Below are positions 31,511-36,084 of a stretch of DNA of 36,084 bases, one piece after another; position 1 is the stretch's first letter; the number at the start of each line of letters is the position of its first letter. This stretch comes from Bacteroidota bacterium (lineage in GTDB: Bacteria > Bacteroidota > Bacteroidia > AKYH767-A > OLB10). The stretch is from contig JADKIC010000042.1 of assembly GCA_016721435.1 (NCBI GenBank), positions 1 through 36,084 on the forward strand. The letters run 5' to 3'. The position numbers and the translations under genes were made by a program. The notes under the pieces are model-generated. The model was given only the letters and a program-made list of their open reading frames with translations. It did not search any database and was not told where the DNA came from.

Positions 31511-32143
31511 TTATTTAATTACTTCTTCCACACGGCCGCACTTGAACATTTGAGATCCGAAATAAGGGTTCTTTATTTCCTTTACTTCGCTAATCCACAT
31601 GGCACCCTGATTGTCTCTTGCCATCGGACAATGATCATGATAAACCGGACGTCCGGCGCCAAAATTCTTTACCAGATCGTACACTACTTCACTCATCATT
31701 ACAAAATGTGATCGCTGATGCTTAATATTATCCCCGTTCTTCGCAATATGTTCTGTATGTTCTTTCATTTCTGCTTCGTTGGCATCGTAAGCGTTTTTTT
31801 GTTCCGCCGTTAACAATGATTTGTCCAGTTTGCGAATAGCATCTTCCATTGCTTTTGCACCATTTGCTGCTTCACCGGCATTGTCATTTGCCAGTGCATT
31901 TTTTACATGCAGGTAATGGTCAACAATTGTTTTAATTGAAGCTGCAGCTTTTGCATCCACATTTGTATAAACAACTGCAACAGCTTTAATATCCTTGTCG
32001 TCTGTAGTAGTAGCATGTTGGGGACTGTCTTTGCTCATTTTTTTCATGTCGTGGCCCTCATGTTCGCTTTTGCTGCCTTTACTGTTGCAGGCTGCAAGCA
32101 TAATGGCACTGATAGCAAACAGGCTGAAGAAAATCTTTTTCAT
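31511..32143 (-). CDS. DUF3347-domain periplasmic lipoprotein
   Basis: Intact 210-residue protein with a lipoprotein signal (AIMLAAC, Cys19). A His/Met-rich segment (SEHEGHDMKKMSKD) is followed by the DUF3347 domain: IVDHYLHVKNALANDN helix, KAMEDAIRKLDKS, QRSHFVMMSEVVYDLVKNFG and the ending PVYHDHCPMARDNQGAMW, VKEIKNPYFGSQMFKCG. His, Met and Cys are conserved in the last block. The family accompanies CusA/CusB and is usually taken to bind copper, with exact function unproven. It starts 22 bp after the HMBD gene's stop and is followed by cusA (18 bp). Confidence 0.86.
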   Translation of the reverse strand: MKKIFFSLFAISAIMLAACNSKGSKSEHEGHDMKKMSKDSPQHATTTDDKDIKAVAVVYTNVDAKAAASIKTIVDHYLHVKNALANDNAGEAANGAKAMEDAIRKLDKSLLTAEQKNAYDANEAEMKEHTEHIAKNGDNIKHQRSHFVMMSEVVYDLVKNFGAGRPVYHDHCPMARDNQGAMWISEVKEIKNPYFGSQMFKCGRVEEVIK

Positions 32144-32164
32144 TGCATTATATTTTAGATTGAA

Positions 32165-32618
32165 TTAATGTTGATGATTAGGGTTATCCGCTTTTTTTTC
32201 GTTTAACGCCATTCCGGATTTAGGACATTTGCCTTCCTTGTTATATGTTTTATCCCTTCACATTTCATCGGGCAGGTAAGGCATTCATTACTACTACTTT
32301 CCTTTTTTCTTTTGGAGAGAGTGATAAATCCATTCCGCATTGGGTGCATTTACCCGGCTTATTGCTGGTCACATTGATATGCATTGGACAGGAGTAGTTC
32401 TTTGTGATTTCCGCCTTCATTTGCTCCTTTTGAACGATCCAGTTTCATACCGCATATGGGGCAATTTCCGGGTTTTTCATAGCAATTGTATCATGCGTTT
32501 GGCAGGTATAAAGTGTATAATGTTTAAGTGTATCTTTTTTTCCAGCTTTTTCCTGGGCAAATACAGAAACAGACAGGATGGTCAAAGCTGCCATCATCAG
32601 CATTTTAAGTGATTTCAT
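32165..32618 (-). CDS. Exported protein with three heavy-metal-binding domains, frame interrupted
   Basis: About 150 residues from MKSLKMLMMAALTILSVSVFA (signal peptide, start 32618). Joined across frames it carries three copies of the C-x2-H...C-x2-C-G-M-type module: YTCQTHDTIAMKNPG/CPICGM, YSCPMHINVTSNKPGKCTQCGM and, near 32230, TCPMKCEG...GKCPKSGMAL, where one Cys is replaced by Ser. It ends NPNHQH with TAA at 32165. Breaks near 32480, 32430, 32285 and 32250. It is a probable soluble periplasmic metal buffer. The same module is found fused to the CopB ATPase and to both CusB-like adaptors of this operon. Confidence 0.78.
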
Positions 32619-32700
32619 TATTTGTGTTTTTAACGTATTGGAAAACGAATTTCAACGGCATAAGGGAATGCCAATAGCCTGACAAATAGTTTGTCCGGCT

Positions 32701-33113
32701 TCAAAAGGGAATACTCTTTAAATCAGGAAAGTTCGATTGAGGATATATGCACAACGCCGCAACTTCGGGAGGTGCATGGCTGATTGGATTTTCCTCTGTA
32801 ACAGAAGGAATGCTATTATCAGGTATTTCAAAAAAAGTTATCGGTATAGCGGTTGACGCCAACTGCATCATCTGTAGCCCGGTTTCTGCAATTTTTTGGT
32901 CGCTACTGTTCTTTACAAATTTGTGTTCATCTTTACAACAGCCATTATCTTTTTCATCACTTTTCTCCATGCCACATTTACTGCAGGTTTTTGACTTGTT
33001 ATCCCCAAGTCCCCAATCTGCTAGTTTGCCCATACAATAGTGCATATGTATATTAGCACCGGTAGAAGTGCCAATGTATACAAGGGCTAATATGACAGCT
33101 CAAACTTTTTCAT
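32701..33113 (-). CDS. HYC_CC_PP-family small protein, frameshifted
   Basis: About 137 residues; first gene of the copper operon. ATG at 33113 starts MKKFELS. A base lost near 33090 hides a signal segment VILALVYIGTSTGA. The signature follows: HMHYCMGKLADWGL (HYC), KTCSKCGMEKSDEKDNGCCKDEH (described as CSKCGM then CCKDEH; the CC), and near the end HAPPEVA (PP). The C-terminus FPDLKSIPF ends at 32701. The family occurs upstream of copper-resistance genes in Bacteroidota and has no known activity. The His/Cys content suggests metal binding. Confidence 0.8.
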
Positions 33114-33127
33114 TATTTCCTCTACAC

Positions 33128-33160
33128 CAAAAGTAAAGCTATTTCAGGAAATGGGTCAAG
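33128..33160 (-). promoter_or_regulatory. Candidate promoter of the copper operon
   Basis: On the minus strand TACTTTTG (33135-33128) matches the TAnnTTTG -7 box, and TTGAC (33159-33155) lies 19 bp upstream, close to the usual -33 spacing. It is 14 bp before the ATG of the first copper-operon gene. No palindromic operator is seen overlapping it. Confidence 0.5.
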
Positions 33161-33258
33161 TTATTTTTACTATTGCTATACATTTATATGACATTCAGTT
33201 ATTTATATGAAATTTTCTACTAAAAGATTTTTTGCTAAATTTTCAATAAAATGCCTTT

Positions 33259-33427
33259 TTATTTACCTCCCTCATTTCTCATTTTCCAATTAACCCGGTC
33301 ATTCAACTCAATTATTGTATAATACCGATCATACTGACCACCCATTCCCTTCATCTTTACCGTCTTTCCCTTTGACGTTGATCACCCATTTATTTCAGTG
33401 CAGTGTTAAATCATTCCTGCTATGGTG
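33259..33427 (-). pseudogene. Possible coding relic in the gene-poor gap
   Basis: On the minus strand one frame reads GQYDRYYTIIELNDRVNWKM and ends at TAA 33259, and an adjacent frame just upstream reads HHSRNDLTLH-stop-NKWVINVKGK. The sequence is protein-like, but no intact frame of useful length exists and no family is recognised. It may be a degraded gene or chance. Confidence 0.25.
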
Positions 33428-33447
33428 ACCGCCCTTGCAACAGGGTT

Positions 33448-33567
33448 TTAGGCTGACATTCCGGCAATATTGGCCACTTCATAGTTCAATTTCTGTAAGG
33501 TTTTGCTTTGCAGGTTTTCATTTAAAGACTCTAAGGATAGCTTGAAAAGAAAATTCGAATTTGTCAT
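33448..33567 (-). CDS. 39-residue small ORF, hypothetical
   Basis: ATG at 33567 to TAA at 33448 encodes MTNSNFLFKLSLESLNENLQ followed by SKTLQKLNYEVANIAGMSA. It has a plausible amphipathic helix pattern (Leu every three to four residues). It lies in the 1.3-kb gap between the copper operon and ssb, with no recognised relatives. The rest of the gap, 33114-34459, holds no convincing gene. Confidence 0.25.
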   Translation of the reverse strand: MTNSNFLFKLSLESLNENLQSKTLQKLNYEVANIAGMSA

Positions 33568-33959
33568 TCAGATACCCGGCATACTATCCTCATGCTTCGG
33601 ATACAATGCCTTTTAGGATATTGGTATTTCAATCCCGCCGCTTACCAACAGGATGCAGGATGATGTAACAGCGGGACGGGAATCAAATACCAGGACACTG
33701 CAAGGACTGACACTCCAAAGACCAAATCAGGACCATTGGCATACTTTTTGATGCAGCACCTGAAACATTCTGAAATGAATAGTATGGATGATGATTGACA
33801 GTCGCAGGCAGTTTATTTATTGACTTCAATAAACTTAGGTTGTAAATATTTTGTTTTGTTTGATTCAGTAGTATTTAAAAAACAAATATGTTGTTATATA
33901 AAGTGACAATGCAGAATATTTCTCTTCTAAAGACTTTGAATTTTATCAAACTGTGAATT

Positions 33960-33985
33960 GACAGTTTTTTTAAATTTAAACTGTC
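33960..33985. promoter_or_regulatory. Inverted repeat in the gap upstream of ssb
   Basis: GACAGTTT (33960-33967) and AAACTGTC (33978-33985) form a perfect 8-bp inverted repeat around a 10-bp A/T spacer. It lies in very AT-rich DNA about 475 bp before ssb. It may be a binding site for a regulator or replication protein. There is no T-run that would make it a terminator. Confidence 0.35.
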
Positions 33986-34058
33986 GTATTTTTAAGGAAT
34001 GCAGTAGGAAAAATATTTCTCCCACCTTTTCATAATTGAGTGTGCTCTGATTCTCTCA

Positions 34059-34081
34059 AGAAGCATGATTGCTTCTTTTTT
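34059..34081 (+). terminator. Candidate intrinsic terminator
   Basis: AGAAGCA (34059-34065), loop TGAT, TGCTTCT (34070-34076), followed by five more T. The stem is short (7 bp) with moderate GC. It would end plus-strand transcription entering from the gap before ssb. Confidence 0.45.
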
Positions 34082-34459
34082 ACCCGCTTTTCTTGTGATG
34101 ATAGTAATGGTTGTTATGTTACCATCGCCTGTTCATTGGGAATCGCCCCTTGCGACGCTCCATTCATTGCCTGCCCGTCCGCAGGGTTCTATTCATTGCA
34201 TCACGGATACTGCAATGCTGATTTTTTTATGAAGTGTTTTGTAAGAAAAGGGGGCCAAATGCGAAAGCAAAGTTATGCGGCTCTGAGACTTTGTAATTGC
34301 TGCAAAAAGACTACGGCATAAACAATCGCTTTCCCCATTTATACAGATACTATTTATTCCGTTTCCTTTTTGCTTTCACTATAGCCGCAGGAGGGAGTTG
34401 CTTTCTTTTTTCCCTTTTTCTTTTACAAAACAATTTTTTTCATCATTAAAACTAAAAGT

Positions 34460-34852
34460 ATGGAAATCACAGGAAGACTCACAGCGGATGCGAAATGCAG
34501 CACCGTGAAAGACAGAAAACAGGTCGTTAATTTCTCCGTAGCCGTTAACGACAGTTACAAACCCAAAGGCAGCGGGGTAGCCGTGAAAGTAGCAACCTAT
34601 TTTAACTGCTCGTACTGGATGAACCCCGGTATTGCACCCTATCTCACCAAAGGCGCATTGGTCGAATGTTTTGGCCGTGTCAGTGTGAACGCATGGACAA
34701 ATGCCGAAGGCGAGGCCAAAGCCAGTTTGAATTTTCATGTGAACAGTATCAAACTGCACGGGAATGCCAACGGCGCAACCAATGCAGCTACTAAGGAAAC
34801 CCTTCCGGCTGCTGCTGAAATCACCGAACCCCTGGTGGACTTACCATTCTGA
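34460..34852 (+). CDS. ssb: Single-stranded DNA-binding protein, mobile-element type
   Basis: Intact 130-residue protein. One OB-fold: MEITGRLTADAKCSTV, VVNFSVAVND, TYFNCSYW (strand with the conserved aromatic), LVECFGRVSVNAW and LNFHVNSIKL. A flexible Ala/Thr-rich linker leads to an acidic end, EPLVDLPF, the tip that binds partner proteins. The length is shorter than the usual chromosomal SSB (about 150-180), as often in plasmid and element copies. It is 67 bp upstream of the DUF932 gene. Base composition is clearly higher in GC than the metal genes. ATG at 34460 has A/T-rich DNA before it and no Shine-Dalgarno site. Confidence 0.9.
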   Translation: MEITGRLTADAKCSTVKDRKQVVNFSVAVNDSYKPKGSGVAVKVATYFNCSYWMNPGIAPYLTKGALVECFGRVSVNAWTNAEGEAKASLNFHVNSIKLHGNANGATNAATKETLPAAAEITEPLVDLPF

Positions 34853-34919
34853 TTTAATCATTCTCATTAAACCGCAGCAGTACCGCCTGCGGGATAGAAA
34901 TTATGCTGGGTAATCAATT

Positions 34920-35945
34920 ATGGCGCACAACTTAAATTTCAACGAACAAACACAGCAACACAGTTTTTTTTTCCGTGAAAGAAAGGCCTGGCACGGCCTC
35001 GGGCAAATCGTCCAGGACTACCCGACCAGTGCCGAAGCCATCCAATTCGCCGGGCTGGATTATGAGGTCGTAAAGCAGGACATCTATACTACCTGCTATA
35101 ATGCAGACGGTCAGCCCATGGATTTTACCAACCGGATAAAAACCCATTTTGCCACCATGCGGCCCGATACCGGCGAAGTGCTTGGCGTAGTGGGTAAGGA
35201 TTATGAAATCATCCAGAACCGGGATGCGTTTTCTTTCTTTGATTCCATTGTGAGTGGTGACGGTATTCAGTATGAAACAGCTGGGGCATTGGGCAAAGGT
35301 GAACGGATTTTTATTACCGCCAAACTCCCCGGTTATATCAAAGTGGGCCGAGAGGATTTAATCGAGCAGTATTTATTTCTGACCACTTCCCACGATGGTT
35401 TTGGAAGTATTACCGCTGCCTTTACCCCGGTTCGTATTGTTTGTAATAACACCCTCAATGCAGCCCTTCGCAATCATAGTAATTCTATTAAGATTCGTCA
35501 CACCGCCAATGCGAAGGACAGGCTGGAACAGGCCCATAAAGTAATGGGTATTTCTAACCAGTTATCCGGCCAGCTGGAAAGCATCTTTAACCACTGGACA
35601 ACGGTTAAGGTAACCGACCCGGAATTGCAAAAGCTGATTCAACTGGCGATGGTGCCGAATAAAGAAGTGCTGGACAATATCGAAAAAGGACAGTTGGATG
35701 AACTGTCCACCTGCTTTAATAATATGTGCAACTCCGTTTTTGAGTATGCCATGAGCAGCCCGACCCAGCATACGGACACCGCCAGAGGTACTTTGTTCGG
35801 GGCTTATAATGCCGTGACAGGGTATTTTCAAAATGTACGCAGTTATAAAGACAGCGAAGCCAAACTGAAATCCCTGTTATACGGGGGCACAGCGCAATTA
35901 AAAGCGCAGAAAGCCTTTAATCTCTGTATGGATTTTATGAACTGA
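34920..35945 (+). CDS. DUF932 phage/plasmid-like protein
   Basis: Intact 341-residue protein of the DUF932 family (phage/plasmid-like protein of the TIGR03299 type). Hallmarks are RKAWHGLGQIV near residue 25, LGVVGKDYEIIQNRDAFSFF near 88, GKGERIFITAKLPGYIKVG near 125, TPVRIVCNNTLNAAL near 175 and the RGTLFGAYNAVTGYF block near 297. The family is common on plasmids, conjugative elements and phages next to ssb and other DNA-maintenance genes. The biochemical role is not established. It ends at TGA 35945, 9 bp before a strong terminator, and forms a transcription unit with ssb. Confidence 0.9.
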   Translation: MAHNLNFNEQTQQHSFFFRERKAWHGLGQIVQDYPTSAEAIQFAGLDYEVVKQDIYTTCYNADGQPMDFTNRIKTHFATMRPDTGEVLGVVGKDYEIIQNRDAFSFFDSIVSGDGIQYETAGALGKGERIFITAKLPGYIKVGREDLIEQYLFLTTSHDGFGSITAAFTPVRIVCNNTLNAALRNHSNSIKIRHTANAKDRLEQAHKVMGISNQLSGQLESIFNHWTTVKVTDPELQKLIQLAMVPNKEVLDNIEKGQLDELSTCFNNMCNSVFEYAMSSPTQHTDTARGTLFGAYNAVTGYFQNVRSYKDSEAKLKSLLYGGTAQLKAQKAFNLCMDFMN

Positions 35946-35954
35946 AACAACACA

Positions 35955-35982
35955 GGCAGCCCGGTGACGGGCTGCCCTTTTT
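35955..35982 (+). terminator. Intrinsic terminator after DUF932
   Basis: A perfect 9-bp stem GGCAGCCCG / CGGGCTGCC (35955-35963 and 35968-35976) closes a GTGA tetraloop (GNRA type) and is followed by C and five T. It ends the ssb-DUF932 unit. Confidence 0.85.
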
Positions 35983-35992
35983 ATAGGCAAAA

Positions 35993-36042
35993 AAGCTGCC
36001 GCCCTCTATGCCAAAAAATTCTGAAAAAGGGGGCGGCAGCTT
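35993..36042. repeat. Long inverted repeat after the terminator
   Basis: AAGCTGCCGCCC (35993-36004) is the exact reverse complement of GGGCGGCAGCTT (36031-36042), with a 26-nt spacer that may extend the stem by a T-G and a C-G pair. It follows the DUF932 terminator by about 10 bp. It could be a second, weaker terminator (a TTTT follows at 36047-36050) or an element of the mobile DNA. Confidence 0.5.
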
Positions 36043-36084
36043 GGTATTTTAGTGTTCTTACAAGTATGTCATATCTACTGATAT

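Noticed and set aside
34040..34321. 93-residue plus-strand ORF (and an overlapping 55-residue one from 34065)
   Set aside because: Odd composition, start overlaps a terminator-like hairpin, two competing frames are equally open, and no family is recognised.
1..36084. tRNA, rRNA, CRISPR arrays, insertion sequences
   Set aside because: No cloverleaf, ribosomal RNA, regularly spaced repeats or transposase was recognised on reading either strand.

Overview
This window looks like a stretch of a Bacteroidota genome or mobile element, probably Chitinophagaceae-like (the family level is inference). The signs are a SusC-type TonB receptor with a FecI/FecR pair, a CzcA-type pump fused to a TolC domain, TAnnTTTG-type -7 promoter boxes, and no clear Shine-Dalgarno sites. 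The metal-resistance part is AT-rich. The last 1.6 kb, carrying ssb and a DUF932 gene, is visibly more GC-rich and typical of plasmids or integrative elements. Almost every long gene is interrupted by one-base frameshifts, and three also carry an in-frame stop, yet the conserved motifs continue on both sides of each break. I read these genes as real and the breaks mostly as uncorrected sequence errors. They are therefore listed as CDS spanning the whole gene, with the breaks noted.

Layout. 1-4.1 kb (minus): ECF sigma factor, FecR-like anti-sigma factor and SusC/RagA receptor, a signal-transducing outer-membrane uptake system cut by the left edge. 4.2-5.4 kb (plus): two tandem XRE-type regulators behind a pair of 21-bp-spaced direct repeats, then a small ORF. 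5.6-8.5 kb (minus): di-heme DUF1111 cytochrome, Rieske lipoprotein and outer-membrane porin, divergent from a plus-strand DtxR/MntR-type regulator with an inverted repeat between them. 9.3-10.5 kb (minus): ArsR regulator with a perfect palindromic operator, MerTP mercury transporter and a GDCCVxC protein. 10.5-19.6 kb (minus): divalent-metal module with a Zn/Cd/Pb-type P-type ATPase, a NiCoT/RcnA-like membrane protein, a 25-residue CxxC peptide, a SRPBCC/DUF3703 chimeric ORF, a CusB/CzcB adaptor, a CzcA-TolC fusion pump and a small membrane protein. 19.7-33.1 kb (minus): DUF6660 protein, then a copper/silver module with a CopB-type ATPase (CPH motif), DUF2911, two tandem adaptors, a Tat-exported multicopper oxidase, TolC, CusA, DUF3347, a triple metal-binding-domain protein and a HYC_CC_PP protein, behind a promoter at about 33.13-33.16 kb. 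33.1-34.45 kb: gene-poor gap with inverted repeats and coding relics. 34.46-36.08 kb (plus): SSB, DUF932 and a strong terminator.

Together the 9.3-33.1 kb block is a two-part metal-resistance island. One part handles Hg and divalent cations. The other handles Cu/Ag by export across both membranes, periplasmic oxidation and buffering by a repeated YTCPMHP...CPxCGM domain. The Hg part carries its own ArsR. No copper-specific regulator (CueR, CusRS) is visible inside the window.
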